Shown here one piece after another: positions 15,645-27,178 of a DNA stretch of 64,000 nt; position 1 is the stretch's first letter, and every line of letters starts with the position of its first letter. Source of the stretch: Sandaracinus amylolyticus (GTDB lineage Bacteria; Myxococcota_A; Polyangia; Polyangiales; Sandaracinaceae). Position numbers and translations under genes: made by a program. The stretch lies in assembly GCF_021631985.1 (NCBI RefSeq), contig NZ_CP070225.1:5952001-6016000 (forward strand), read 5' to 3'. The notes under the pieces were generated by a model. The model was not told the origin of the DNA, ran no database searches, and saw only the letters and a program-made list of their open reading frames with translations.

Positions 15645-18482
15645 ATGAAGGGGAGCAGAAGGATGCTGGCGCGCGCGATGGGCGTGCTGCTGGTGCTCGG
15701 CATCGCGAGCGGCTGCGGATCGGGTGGCCCAGCGGTCGGCGCGGTGAGCGCCGAGTTGAGCGTGACGACGAGCGGCAGCGTGCGCGACAGCGAGGGCACG
15801 CCGATCGCCGACGCACGCATCGACTTCCTACAGGGAGGGATCCCGCAGGGCTCGGTCACGACGGGGCCCGACGGCACGTGGTCTGTCGCGATCGAAGAGG
15901 GCACCTACGACGTCGTGATCACGCCGCCGCCCGAGAGCGTGTTCGTCGCGCAGACGCTCTCGGGTCAGGTGATCGCCGAGGGCACGACGTTGCAGATCGT
16001 GCTCGTCGCGGCGTCGATGGTGCACTACACGGCGCAGCTGCGCGATCGTGAGGGCGCTCCGCTCGTCGAGCAGTGGGTGTGCCTGGCCGGGCTCGTCACG
16101 AGCACGTGTGGGATCACCGATGCGGCGGGCGACGTGCGGCTCGCGGTCTTGCCGGGCAGCTACGATGTCGGGGTCCAGATCGCCGACCGAGCCTCGAGCC
16201 CGCTGTTCCCCGAGCACGTGAGCTTCTCGCGGCCGGTGCCGACCCTCACGGCCGACACGACGGAGACGTTCACGATCCAGAACCGCGCGCTCACCGGGAT
16301 CGTGGTGGATCCCGACGGCAACCCGGTTCCGAACGCGTCGGTCGCGGCCTTCGGAGACGTGGCGATCCCCGACGCGTCGGGTCGGTTCAGCGACTGGGCG
16401 CGCACCGACGCATCGGGACGCTTCGCGCTCGGCGTGATGCAGGCCACGGTGGAGCTCCACGTCGCTCCCGAGCCGGGGTCGGGCGTCGCGAGGACACAGA
16501 TCTGGACCCCGGTCGACGGAGACACCGACATCGTGGTCACGCTGTCGCGGCCGGTGCTCTGGACCGGCCACCTCCGTGATCGTGACGGCGCGGGGATCCC
16601 CCGCGTCACCGTATGCCTCCGTGGGTCCAACTCGTCTTGTGGGGCCACCGATGACGCGGGCGACGTGCAACTCGAGGTGGTGCCGGGCAGCTACAGCATC
16701 GGGATCGACGGCATCGATGAATTCTCGACGCCGCAGCTGCCGCCGCAGGTGATGCTCACGCTGCCGGGGCCGACGCTGAGCGCCGACACGACGGAGTGGA
16801 TCACGATCGAGAACCGCGTGATCACGGGCGTGGTGGTCGACGCCGACGGCAACCCGGTCCCGAACGCGAGGCTCGGCGCCACCGGTCACCCGACGATCCC
16901 CGACGCGTCCGGGGAGTTCTCCGACGCGGCGAGCACCGATGCGTCGGGGCGCTTCGCGTTGCGCACGCTGCAGGGCGCGCTGGAGATCCGCGTCGAGCCG
17001 GAGGTCGGGTCGGTCGCCGGGCCGACGTCGATCTCGATGATCGTCGACGACGATACCGACATCGTGATCACGCTTCCACGGACGGTCGTGTGGACCGGCC
17101 AGCTCCGCGATCGACACGGCGCTGCGCTCGTGGGCGCGAACGTGTGTTTGATCGCATCCACCGGGACGTGCGGGTTCACCGATGGCGCGGGCGACGTGCG
17201 CCTCGCCGTCGTACCGGGCACCTACAGCGTGTCGATCGACAGCAACGATCCAGCGGCCAATCCTCAGCTGCCCGAGATCACCGTGCTCTCGCTGCCGGGG
17301 CCGACGCTGACCGCCGACGCGACGCAGACGATCGTCATCGAGGACCGCGAGCTCGTCGGCGTGGTGCTCGACGTCGACGGCAACCCGGTTCCCAACGCGT
17401 CGCTCATCGCCGGCGGCTGGATCACCGTGCCCGACGGATGGGGCTGGTTCCGCGAGACGTCGCAGACCGACGCGTCGGGGCGGTTCGCGATGAGCGCGCT
17501 CGAAGGCACGATCGAGGTCCACGTCTCGCCCGATCCCGCGAGCGGGCTCTCGGCGTTCGGCCTCCAGGGCGTCGTCGTGGACGGCGACACGTCGCTGGCG
17601 GTGCTGCTCCAGTTCCTGACTGATTCGGTCGAAGCGTCGGTCGGCGCGGGCGAGACCGTGAGCACCGATCACGAAGGCGACGGGGCGGTGCCCGCCGATC
17701 CCGTCGAGACGTCGCTCACCTCGCCGGTGCCCGGCACCGTGACGATTCGGGAGGCGCCGATCACCGAGACCGCGCCTCTCGGCTACGCGTTCCTCACGCA
17801 GCAGGTGAACGTGACGGCGCCCGCGTCGACCGCGGATGCGCCGCTCGTGATCACGTTCGCGATCGACGGCTCGCGCATCCCGCTCGGTCAGGACGAGACG
17901 ACGCTGCAGCTCTTCGCGAGCGGCGCGAAGGTGCCGGCGTGCACGGGAGCGCCGGGCGTCGCGGCGCCCGATCCGTGCGTCGCGAGCCGCACGCGCGACG
18001 GCGACGACGTGGTGGTCACCGCGCTCACCTCGCACGCGGGCGCGTGGAACGTCGGCGTGCGCCGCATCGGCGATGCCGATCAGGATGGTCTGCTCGACGA
18101 CGTCGACGTGTGCCCGGCCGACGCCGAGGATCCCGACGGCTTCCTCGACGACGACGGCTGCCCCGATCTCGACGACGACGGCGACGGAGTGCCCGACGCG
18201 ATCGATCTCTGCGCGCACGAGCCCGAGGATCTCGACGGGTTCGAGGACGACGACGGCTGCGCCGAAGAGGGCCCCGACACCGGTACGAGCTGCGCCGATC
18301 TCGACGGAGACGGGCGGGTGACCGTGCGCGACCTGGTCGGCGTCGCGCGCGCGATGGGGAGCTCGCTCGGCGAGCGCCGGTATCGCGACGACGCCGATCT
18401 CGATCGCGACGGGGACGTCGACGTGGCCGACCTGCACCTCGTGCGCGCTCAGCGCGGCACGGCGTGCACGTCGTCGCCGTGA
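15645..18482 (+). CDS. Large secreted lipoprotein with carboxypeptidase-regulatory-like repeats, TSP3 and dockerin-like C-terminus
   Basis: A 945-residue lipoprotein starting at ATG 15645 behind GGAGGAGG. The signal peptide ends in IASGCGSG (lipobox). After a CarboxypepD-regulatory-like domain come three repeats of about 178 residues starting near residues 126, 304 and 481. Each opens with a WTGxLRDRxGA-type segment, a Cys pair, and a GDVxLxVxPGxY strand. The C-terminus has calcium-binding thrombospondin type 3 stretches (DADQDGLLDDVDVCP and copies) and then a dockerin-like pair (DLDGDGRVTVRDL; DLDRDGDVDVADL). It is probably a surface or adhesive protein. A clear terminator follows. Confidence 0.8.
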   Translation: MKGSRRMLARAMGVLLVLGIASGCGSGGPAVGAVSAELSVTTSGSVRDSEGTPIADARIDFLQGGIPQGSVTTGPDGTWSVAIEEGTYDVVITPPPESVFVAQTLSGQVIAEGTTLQIVLVAASMVHYTAQLRDREGAPLVEQWVCLAGLVTSTCGITDAAGDVRLAVLPGSYDVGVQIADRASSPLFPEHVSFSRPVPTLTADTTETFTIQNRALTGIVVDPDGNPVPNASVAAFGDVAIPDASGRFSDWARTDASGRFALGVMQATVELHVAPEPGSGVARTQIWTPVDGDTDIVVTLSRPVLWTGHLRDRDGAGIPRVTVCLRGSNSSCGATDDAGDVQLEVVPGSYSIGIDGIDEFSTPQLPPQVMLTLPGPTLSADTTEWITIENRVITGVVVDADGNPVPNARLGATGHPTIPDASGEFSDAASTDASGRFALRTLQGALEIRVEPEVGSVAGPTSISMIVDDDTDIVITLPRTVVWTGQLRDRHGAALVGANVCLIASTGTCGFTDGAGDVRLAVVPGTYSVSIDSNDPAANPQLPEITVLSLPGPTLTADATQTIVIEDRELVGVVLDVDGNPVPNASLIAGGWITVPDGWGWFRETSQTDASGRFAMSALEGTIEVHVSPDPASGLSAFGLQGVVVDGDTSLAVLLQFLTDSVEASVGAGETVSTDHEGDGAVPADPVETSLTSPVPGTVTIREAPITETAPLGYAFLTQQVNVTAPASTADAPLVITFAIDGSRIPLGQDETTLQLFASGAKVPACTGAPGVAAPDPCVASRTRDGDDVVVTALTSHAGAWNVGVRRIGDADQDGLLDDVDVCPADAEDPDGFLDDDGCPDLDDDGDGVPDAIDLCAHEPEDLDGFEDDDGCAEEGPDTGTSCADLDGDGRVTVRDLVGVARAMGSSLGERRYRDDADLDRDGDVDVADLHLVRAQRGTACTSSP

Positions 18483-18490
18483 GAGACACG

Positions 18491-18527
18491 AAAGCCCCGC
18501 GAGACATCGCGGGGCTTTCTCTTTTTT
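18491..18527 (+). terminator. Rho-independent terminator
   Basis: A 12-bp stem (AAAGCCCCGCGA at 18491-18502 with TCGCGGGGCTTT at 18507-18518), a 4-nt loop and the tail CTCTTTTTT follow the large lipoprotein gene by 8 bp. Confidence 0.93.
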
Positions 18528-18545
18528 CCCGGCGATGGGATGTGA

Positions 18546-19340
18546 CTACGGACAGAGGAGGCGGACCGAGCGGATGCGCAGCGTCGAGTCGACGTTCGGG
18601 TCGTTGGTCTGATCACCGATCGCAATCGTGCCGTTCGTCGTGTAGCCCGCGCGCGTGAGCACGGGAGCTCCGTCGATCGAGAGCTCCGCGGCGCCGCTCG
18701 CGTCCACCGCGAGAACGTACGTGTGATATTCGCCGTTCGTGATCGCGAGGGGTGAAGACGCGGAGTCGTCGGCCCATCCGACCGCGTTCGCGTCGACGTA
18801 GATCATCTGTGCTCGCTCGGCCGGAATGCCGAAAAGCGGTGTGAACGAGCCGAGGATCGCCGCGGCGCTGTCCCCCTGGTTGTGAGGAGTCACCGAGTCG
18901 ATCCGCATCTCGATCTCGAGCCGGTACGGCTCGCCGGGAACGACTGCGCCCGCGCGAGTGAGCAAGAGATGACCGCTCGTGCGCGCGCCGCCGCTCGCCG
19001 TGGTGGTCTCGAGCTGCACGTGGTCCGCGCCGTAGGTGAGCGTCGCGGGGTCCCCCATCGCAGTGGTCCAGCCCTGCGAGGCGATGTCGGCGCCGCCCAC
19101 GAGCAGCGTCGTGGGGCACGTCGCGGCATCGACACTGCCAGCGTCCACGCCCGCATCGGTCGGCTCCTCACCGGCATCGCTCCCGGCGTCGATGTCGGCT
19201 GCGTCCGGCGGCGCGACGAATGCGTCGATCGACACGGCCGCGTCCGAGGCCTGCGCATCGACGCCGGCGTCGGTGCTGCTCGACGGGTCGTCGCCACAGC
19301 CGAGCAGCACCAGCACGAGCAGAGAGCAGAGTGATCGCAT
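18546..19340 (-). CDS. Secreted lipoprotein with Asp-Ala linker
   Basis: A 264-residue lipoprotein whose signal peptide MRSLCSLLVLVLLGCGDD ends in a lipobox Cys. A low-complexity linker of Asp, Ala, Gly and Ser (about residues 20-72) carries a beta-rich domain of about 185 residues with one Cys near its start (ATCPTTLL) and one at the end (LLCP), which may form a disulfide. The domain looks like a jelly-roll or concanavalin-like fold (EPYRLEIEMRID, YHTYVLAVDASGAAELSIDG), so carbohydrate binding is possible but unproven. It is a single gene, ending just beyond the terminator of the convergent lipoprotein gene. Confidence 0.75.
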   Translation of the reverse strand: MRSLCSLLVLVLLGCGDDPSSSTDAGVDAQASDAAVSIDAFVAPPDAADIDAGSDAGEEPTDAGVDAGSVDAATCPTTLLVGGADIASQGWTTAMGDPATLTYGADHVQLETTTASGGARTSGHLLLTRAGAVVPGEPYRLEIEMRIDSVTPHNQGDSAAAILGSFTPLFGIPAERAQMIYVDANAVGWADDSASSPLAITNGEYHTYVLAVDASGAAELSIDGAPVLTRAGYTTNGTIAIGDQTNDPNVDSTLRIRSVRLLCP

Positions 19341-19388
19341 GCCTGTCGCTACGACGTTCGGCGCGCGATCACAAGAACGCGGCCTCGC

Positions 19389-21788
<2,400 letters not shown>

Positions 21789-21874
21789 GGGCTCGATGAT
21801 GGCGTGGCGAGAGGTGGTTCGGCACGGCCCGTCCCTCGAGGACGAGCCGGTCGAGTCGTTCGGAGGAGACGCGC

Positions 21875-22294
21875 TCAGGGCTTCGCGTGCAGGCGGCGCC
21901 AGAGGACGTACGAGAGCGCCCAGAGCACACCGGTGCCCGCGGCCCAGCCCCACGCGTCGGGGCCATCGCCCACCGAGACGTGCGCGACGATCGCGGAGAC
22001 GATCGTGATCGCGAATCCGGCGTAGGCCCACTCCTTGAGCCGCGAGGGCACGGGCGCCAGCAGCAGCGCGATGCCGAGGAGCTTCGCCCACGAGAGCTCC
22101 ACCCGGAAGTAGTCGGGGAAGCCGAGATGCGCGAACGCGTCCGCCACCTGCGGCAGGCTCAGCTGCGCGTAGGCGGTGAAGCCCATCTGCAAGCAGAAGA
22201 GCGCGGTGACGATCCAGAACGCGACGGTCTCGAGCTTGCGCGTGGTCGGCGCGACGACGAGGGCCGGCTTCGGCAGCGTGGCTTCCATGTGCAT
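21875..22294 (-). CDS. DoxX-like small membrane protein
   Basis: A 139-residue protein with four predicted membrane helices (TVAFWIVTALFCLQMGFTAY, LLGIALLLAPV, YAGFAITIVSAIVAHV, GVLWALSYVLW). ATG 22294 follows GAGAGGAG. The pattern FPDYFRVELSWAKLLGIALLLAP is characteristic of DoxX-like proteins found next to VOC and AraC genes. The function is not established. It lies 8 bp after the VOC gene and probably shares its transcript. Confidence 0.8.
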   Translation of the reverse strand: MHMEATLPKPALVVAPTTRKLETVAFWIVTALFCLQMGFTAYAQLSLPQVADAFAHLGFPDYFRVELSWAKLLGIALLLAPVPSRLKEWAYAGFAITIVSAIVAHVSVGDGPDAWGWAAGTGVLWALSYVLWRRLHAKP

Positions 22295-22302
22295 CGCTCC
22301 TC

Positions 22303-22707
22303 TCAGCGCGCCTGGACCAGCTTCCAGCCGTTGCCCGCGGGATCGCGGAAGCTCGCGTCGACGCTGCCGAAGCGCTCGACGGGCTCCTGCGTGAACTCGA
22401 CGCCGCGCGCCTTCATCCGATCGAACGTCGCGCGCACGTCGGCGACGACCAGCACGAGCGGGGGCATCGCGCCCTTCGCGACTGCCTCGCGCAGCGTCTG
22501 CGCGGTCGCTTCGTCGACCGTCGGCGGCCCCGGGACGAAGAGACCGAGCTGGAACGACGGCTGCTCGGGATGCTGCACCGTCAGCCACCGATAGTTGCCG
22601 TTCCTCGCGTCGGTGTGGACTCGGAATCCGACCTTCTCGGTGTAGAAGGCGAGCGCCTCGTCCTGATCGCTCACGTACAGCCCGACTACCTGAACACCCT
22701 GGCTCAT
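22303..22707 (-). CDS. VOC (glyoxalase/bleomycin-resistance) family protein
   Basis: A 134-residue vicinal oxygen chelate protein with two beta-alpha-beta-beta-beta halves. VGLYVSDQDEALAFYTEKVGFRVHTD opens the first half in recognisable form, and ERFGSVDASFRDPAGNGWKLVQ ends the second with the usual DPxGN. Members include dioxygenases, isomerases and drug-binding proteins, so the substrate is unknown. Its start overlaps the AraC gene stop by 4 nt. A VOC protein with its own AraC-type regulator and a DoxX-like gene is a common arrangement in soil bacteria. Confidence 0.88.
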   Translation of the reverse strand: MSQGVQVVGLYVSDQDEALAFYTEKVGFRVHTDARNGNYRWLTVQHPEQPSFQLGLFVPGPPTVDEATAQTLREAVAKGAMPPLVLVVADVRATFDRMKARGVEFTQEPVERFGSVDASFRDPAGNGWKLVQAR

Positions 22708-23177
22708 GTGACCTCCGTCGTGTCGGGGTCATTCGTACCGCCCGCCTCCTGCCGTCGCTTCTCCGAAACTGCGATCGTGAGATCGGGGCGGTGCGCGGCG
22801 TGGAGGAAGCAGGCCGGCACGCTCTCGAGGTCGTGCGGGGTGGCCTTCGCGCGGCTGCGGAAGTCGCCGGGGCTCTCGTCGGTGACGTCGCGGAACGTGC
22901 GACCGAAGGTGCCGAGGCTCTTCCAGCCCGTTCGGAACGCGATCTCCGTGATCGGCAGGTCCGTGTCGCGGAGGAGCGCCTTCGCTCGCTCGATGCGCAG
23001 CGTGAGCAGGTAGCGGTGCGGCGGCACGCCGAAGGCTTCCTTGAACGACCGCGCGAAGTGGGCCTCCGAGACGCCGCTCACGCGCGCGAGCCGCGAGACG
23101 GGCCACTCCTCCTGCGAGGCAGCGTCCATGCGGTCCTTGGCGCGGAGCAGCCTCCGCAGCAGCTCCGGGTCCTGCAT
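22704..23177 (-). CDS. AraC-family DNA-binding protein
   Basis: A 157-residue protein with the two helix-turn-helix motifs of the AraC family at its N-terminal side: WPVSRLARVSGVSEAHFARSF and LPITEIAFRTGWKSLGTFGRTF, with FGVPPHRYLLTLRIERAK between. There is no separate sensor domain; a 40-residue polar tail follows. It is the first gene of the three-gene operon with VOC and DoxX-like proteins, overlapping the next by 4 nt, and probably regulates it. Confidence 0.88.
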   Translation of the reverse strand: MQDPELLRRLLRAKDRMDAASQEEWPVSRLARVSGVSEAHFARSFKEAFGVPPHRYLLTLRIERAKALLRDTDLPITEIAFRTGWKSLGTFGRTFRDVTDESPGDFRSRAKATPHDLESVPACFLHAAHRPDLTIAVSEKRRQEAGGTNDPDTTEVT

Positions 23178-23267
23178 CGAGCCCGAACTCTACCAGAACG
23201 TGATCGACGCCCAACCCGCGCCACCTACTCGGGATTCTGGGCTCGAGCGGCGTGTACTCTCACCCAT

Positions 23268-24395
23268 GTGCGCACTCGTGCTCTGCTCTCCGCGGTGTTC
23301 GCCGTCGCGCACGTCGGGTGTGGTGGGAACGCCTCCGTTCCGACCGCCAGCCATACGACGACCGAGCGCCCGGCGAGCGCCCCGCCGCCGCAGCTCGCTG
23401 CGCTCTGGCATCGTGTCGTCGCGGCAGAGCACGCGTGGCTGTCCCGCGACACCGTCGTCATCCATCACCGCGGCGGCGTCGTGTGGGGCCGCGATGCACG
23501 CACCGGTGCGAGCCGCTGGATCCACGGGTACGCGGAGGATCGGACCGTCGACGCCGACGACGACGCGGTGCTCGTCGCGGATCCCGGCGAGATGACGTGC
23601 CTCGACCCCCGCACCGGCGAGCCACGGTGGAGCCTGGAGCTGGAGCGTGCAGAGACGATCGACGGGCTCGCGATCGCGGGCCCCATCGCTGCGATCGCGT
23701 ACCGAGCGGGACCACGCGAGGCGCTCCGCGCGACCCCGAGCCCCTCGCACGTTCGCGTGCTCGCCTTGGCCGACGGCGCGACGGTCGCCGACCACGCGTT
23801 CGCCGACGTGACGAGCGTCGAACGCGATGCCGACCGAGAGCTGGTGATCGTGCGCGGCGACCCGAGCTTCGCATGGGTGAACGACACGACGCTCGCGCCG
23901 GTCGGAGACGACGCGTGCTTCGTGACCGACGACGTCGTGCTCGCTGGTCCCGACTGCGGGCTCGTCGACGACTTCGAGTCGTCTCGACGACTCGTGGAGG
24001 CCCGATCGACGCGCGACGCGACCACGCGCTGGACACGCGCCGTGCACCGCACCTTCCCGGGCCCGGTCGTGCTCCACACGAGCGACGCGGTGCTGCTCGC
24101 TTCGGAGGACGGGGAGCTCGAGCTGGTCGATCTCGAGACCGGCGCATCGCGATGGACGCTGAGGCTCGACGAGCCCGTCCGGAGCGCGTCCGGATGGATT
24201 CCCGCAGCGGCCGAAGGCACTCATGCGGTCCTCGGGCTCCGGACCTCACCTGCGCGCCTCGTGGTGATCGATCTCGCGCGAGGTGTCGTGCTGCGTGAAG
24301 TGCTCGCGCCGAGCGAGGTCGGGTACCTGCAGCTCTCCGGAGGGCTCTTATTGTCGTTCACCGACGCCGAGCTCTGGGTCGCCGAGCTCGACTGA
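23268..24395 (+). CDS. PQQ-like beta-propeller lipoprotein
   Basis: A protein of about 375 residues, started at GTG 23268 because the resulting N-terminus RTRALLSAVFAVAHVGCGG is a lipoprotein signal peptide. The body repeats the PQQ/WD-like blade signature: VVWGRDARTGASRWI, TCLDPRTGEPRWSLEL and ELVDLETGASRWTLRL. These blades form a propeller like BamB, usually for protein contacts rather than cofactor binding when, as here, no catalytic residues are seen. A TACTCT hexamer lies 7 bp before the start, so the transcript may be nearly leaderless. It is divergent from the AraC operon and convergent with the next gene. Confidence 0.75.
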   Translation: MRTRALLSAVFAVAHVGCGGNASVPTASHTTTERPASAPPPQLAALWHRVVAAEHAWLSRDTVVIHHRGGVVWGRDARTGASRWIHGYAEDRTVDADDDAVLVADPGEMTCLDPRTGEPRWSLELERAETIDGLAIAGPIAAIAYRAGPREALRATPSPSHVRVLALADGATVADHAFADVTSVERDADRELVIVRGDPSFAWVNDTTLAPVGDDACFVTDDVVLAGPDCGLVDDFESSRRLVEARSTRDATTRWTRAVHRTFPGPVVLHTSDAVLLASEDGELELVDLETGASRWTLRLDEPVRSASGWIPAAAEGTHAVLGLRTSPARLVVIDLARGVVLREVLAPSEVGYLQLSGGLLLSFTDAELWVAELD

Positions 24396-24417
24396 GCGCC
24401 GCCGTCGACGCGCTCGA

Positions 24418-24918
24418 TCAGTCGTGGAGCCGTCCCTCGAGGACGAGCGCCCACGCGAGGCACACGAACGACGCGACGTTCGCGACGGCGCGCGCGAGGT
24501 TCCACCGGACCCACGGAGCCTCGAACGCGCGACGCACCGCGGCGAGGTCGGGGATGCGATCGACGGGACCGGCCGCCGCGAGTCGATCGTTGAGCGGGAC
24601 GTTGAAGGCGATCGTGATGACGAGCACCAGCGCGTACAGCACTGCCGCGGCCACGATCCACGGCAGGACCGCGCGCGCGTCGGGACCGCGATGCATCACC
24701 GCGGCGGCGATCGTGAGCACCATCGATCCGCCGAACGAGAGCGCGAACCATCCGTTGAGGATCGCGACGTTGATCTCCTGCATCGTCGAGACGAACGTGC
24801 GGTCGTCGGCGCGCGCGAGGCCCGGCATCACCGAGCACACGTATCCATAGAAGAGCCCGGCAGCGAGGCCCGTCGCGGTCGTCGCCGCGAGCAACACGAA
24901 CGTTCGGAGTCCCGGCAT
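24418..24918 (-). CDS. DUF1772-like (anthrone oxygenase family) membrane protein
   Basis: A 166-residue protein with four membrane helices, started at ATG 24918. The pattern LLAATTATGLAAGLFYGYVCSVMPGL, then TMQEINVAILNGWFALSFGG, a polar FNVPLNDRLA segment and a WVRWNLARAVAN motif, is characteristic of the DUF1772 family. A few fungal members act as anthrone oxygenases, but bacterial ones are mostly uncharacterised. The gene stands alone; 22 bp separate its stop from the convergent propeller lipoprotein. Confidence 0.8.
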   Translation of the reverse strand: MPGLRTFVLLAATTATGLAAGLFYGYVCSVMPGLARADDRTFVSTMQEINVAILNGWFALSFGGSMVLTIAAAVMHRGPDARAVLPWIVAAAVLYALVLVITIAFNVPLNDRLAAAGPVDRIPDLAAVRRAFEAPWVRWNLARAVANVASFVCLAWALVLEGRLHD

Positions 24919-25070
24919 CGCGCGCGGAGCATGATCCGACGCGGCGAGGCGTGCCGTCGTTTTCGTGGACCGCGCGCCGCGCGACTCTCGAGCGTGCGTG
25001 TCGGTGGGCCCGCCCTTGCGGCCGAGGTGCCGTTCGAAGATCCTCCGGCTCTTCCTTGGGGGCGTGAAGT

Positions 25071-26009
25071 ATGGCCAGGCTCGCGTGGATCGGAGTCGCG
25101 CTCGTGCTCGCGAGCTGTGCGAGCGGCGGCGGCGGGCCGCTCGACGACGCAGGGTCCGCACCGACCGATGCGGGTGCCGTCGATGCGGCGATCGCGATCG
25201 ACGCCGGGACCGATGCAGGCGTGGCGCTCGACGCCGGTCGAGCCGACGGTGGAAGGCCGGACGGCGGCCCGCCCGACGGCGGCCCCGTCGACGCCGGGCC
25301 GCCGGACGCGGGGCCGATCACGTTGCCGGTCACCGACGCGCTGCTCGTGCACTTCGACGCACGCGACGTGCTCGGCGACGGAAGCGCGCCCGGAGCGACG
25401 CCTGCCGCGTGGCTCGATCTCACCGGCGGCAACGACGCCGCGTGCACCAACGCGCGGTGGGAGGCGGACGGGCTCGCCACGGGACACCCCGCGATTCGCA
25501 CCGTGAGCACCGCCGCGAGCCACTGCGCGTTCCCGATTCCCGATCTCGGCGATCTCTCGATCTTCGTCGTGCTCCGCACCTCCGACACGCGCGTCGGACA
25601 GGAGTGGTGGACCTCACCGGTGATCGTCGGTGGCGATCGCGCGGACGAGTGGGACGACGGCGCGTTCTTCCTCTCGGGTGGCCGCGCCGGGTTCGCGCGG
25701 CGCGACGCGCGCCCGCGCTTCGACTCGACGCGATCGATCGCCGACGGCGCGCCCCACGCGATCTCACTCGTGCGCGTGGCCGCCTCGGGCGTGGTCACGT
25801 TCCGCGCCGACGACTTCCCGCTCGAGACCGGCAGCGCGCCCAGCGGTGGAATCTCCGAGCCCAACACGTGGCGCGTCGGTCGCCACGACAACGAAGCCGA
25901 GGGGCGAATCGCTGCGTCGTTCGGAGAGGTGCTGATCTATTCGCGCGCACTCTCGCCCGCGGAGCGCGCGTCGGTGCACGACTACCTCGCTGCGCGGTGG
26001 AGCCTCTGA
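25071..26009 (+). CDS. Secreted lipoprotein with LamG/concanavalin-like domain
   Basis: A 312-residue lipoprotein: signal peptide MARLAWIGVALVLASCASG with lipobox Cys, then an Asp-Ala-Gly-Pro linker (about residues 20-85), then a domain of about 220 residues. The domain opens with DALLVHFDARDVLGDG, continues with LSIFVVLRTSD, and ends IYSRALSPAERASVHDYLAARW, which is the typical closing segment of LamG-like domains. Such domains bind glycans or mediate contacts. The linker composition is the same as in the lipoprotein at 18546-19340, so the two probably use the same surface anchoring. Confidence 0.8.
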   Translation: MARLAWIGVALVLASCASGGGGPLDDAGSAPTDAGAVDAAIAIDAGTDAGVALDAGRADGGRPDGGPPDGGPVDAGPPDAGPITLPVTDALLVHFDARDVLGDGSAPGATPAAWLDLTGGNDAACTNARWEADGLATGHPAIRTVSTAASHCAFPIPDLGDLSIFVVLRTSDTRVGQEWWTSPVIVGGDRADEWDDGAFFLSGGRAGFARRDARPRFDSTRSIADGAPHAISLVRVAASGVVTFRADDFPLETGSAPSGGISEPNTWRVGRHDNEAEGRIAASFGEVLIYSRALSPAERASVHDYLAARWSL

Positions 26010-26090
26010 GCGATGCCGTGATCGCTGGCGCAGTCCGCGCCGCGTGCATATCATCGCGCGCCCGGTGACACGGGCAGGAGAGGCCAACAC

Positions 26091-27134
26091 ATGACGATCT
26101 CGGAGAACCCAACCGACGCGCTGCGGCGCGTGGTTGCAGCGGTGGTATTCACGCTCCTCGGCGGCTGCGGCGCCGAGACGCTCGGGGAAGGCGAGAGCTG
26201 CACCGCCGACACCGAGTGTGGCGTCGGCGCGTGTGTCGAGCTCGACGGACGCCGCACCTGCTCGATCGCTTGCGCGCCGGGCGACGCGTGCCCCGATGCG
26301 TTCGACGGAAGCGCGCGCACGTGCCGCGAGAGCTCGTATTGCGGCGCGCCCTGCACGTTCACCGGATCGCGCGAAGGCCAGGCCTGCCGCGACGGAGCGG
26401 TGGTGGAGTGCGCGAGCCTCGAGCCCGCCGACGCGTGCTCGGATTGCGGCTGCGCGATGTTCGGTGGCGGGATCTGCGTCGCAGGGACGGGCTGCGTCCA
26501 GCCGGGGCCCGAGGGCGCCGCGTGCACCGAAGATCGCTTCTGCGAGAGCGGGCTCTGCGATCCTGCGTCCGGCACCTGCGTCGCGCCGAGCGCCGACGGC
26601 GAGGCCTGCGCGGAGGATCGGTTCTGCCAGAGCGGCCTCTGCAACCCGCTCACCGACACCTGCACGTCACTGCTCGCAGCGGGCGCCGCGTGTGACGCCG
26701 ACCGCTACTGCGCCTCCGGGCTCTGCGGGACGACGTCGCGCGTCTGTGTGGTGCCGGGCGCGATCGACGATCCGTGCTCGATCGATCGTGAGTGCCAGTC
26801 GCAGAACTGCAGCACGGACGGTGATGCGACACGCGTGGGCGTCTGTCGTCAGCCGCTCGGCGAGGAATGCGACGTCGACCACTGCAATCGCTGCGTCGGC
26901 CGCGATCTCAGCTTCGGATTCCCGGGCTACTGCTCGCGGTCGGGATGCGACCCCGTGACGGCGCCCTGCGGTCCTCCGGTCGGCGCGTACAACCGTCGAT
27001 TCGACTGCCGCGCGAGCGTCGATGGTCCCTATTACTGCTACGAGACTTGCCCGACCGACCAAGACGAGGCGCTCGGCTACAACTGCCTCGACGACTTCGA
27101 CCTCTGTCACTGGCAGACGGGCTCCTGCTACTGA
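26091..27134 (+). CDS. Cys-rich secreted lipoprotein with repeated modules
   Basis: A 347-residue protein; its N-terminus ends in a lipobox (FTLLGGCGAE, about residue 26). It contains about 36 Cys residues arranged in repeated units of some 24 residues, such as CTEDRFCESGLCDPASGTC, CAEDRFCQSGLCNPLTDTC and CDADRYCASGLCGTTSRVC. This is a Dickkopf- or EGF-like disulfide knot repeat common in myxobacterial surface proteins. The function is unknown; the disulfides indicate an extracytoplasmic location. It shares a hairpin with the convergent peroxiredoxin-like gene downstream. Confidence 0.75.
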   Translation: MTISENPTDALRRVVAAVVFTLLGGCGAETLGEGESCTADTECGVGACVELDGRRTCSIACAPGDACPDAFDGSARTCRESSYCGAPCTFTGSREGQACRDGAVVECASLEPADACSDCGCAMFGGGICVAGTGCVQPGPEGAACTEDRFCESGLCDPASGTCVAPSADGEACAEDRFCQSGLCNPLTDTCTSLLAAGAACDADRYCASGLCGTTSRVCVVPGAIDDPCSIDRECQSQNCSTDGDATRVGVCRQPLGEECDVDHCNRCVGRDLSFGFPGYCSRSGCDPVTAPCGPPVGAYNRRFDCRASVDGPYYCYETCPTDQDEALGYNCLDDFDLCHWQTGSCY

Positions 27135-27147
27135 CTGCGACGCTGCC

Positions 27148-27178
27148 GAGCGTCATCGAATCGAACGCGATGACGCTC
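27148..27178. terminator. Hairpin between convergent genes, probable bidirectional terminator
   Basis: GAGCGTCATCG (27148-27158) and CGATGACGCTC (27168-27178) pair perfectly over 11 bp around a 9-nt loop. It lies between convergent stop codons at 27134 and 27177. There is no T run on either side, so termination is likely but not certain. Confidence 0.55.

Noticed and set aside
15828-18437. Long antisense open frame of 869 codons in the lipoprotein gene
   Set aside because: The repeat structure and signal peptide belong to the plus strand; the antisense product is low-complexity Arg/Asp/Val.
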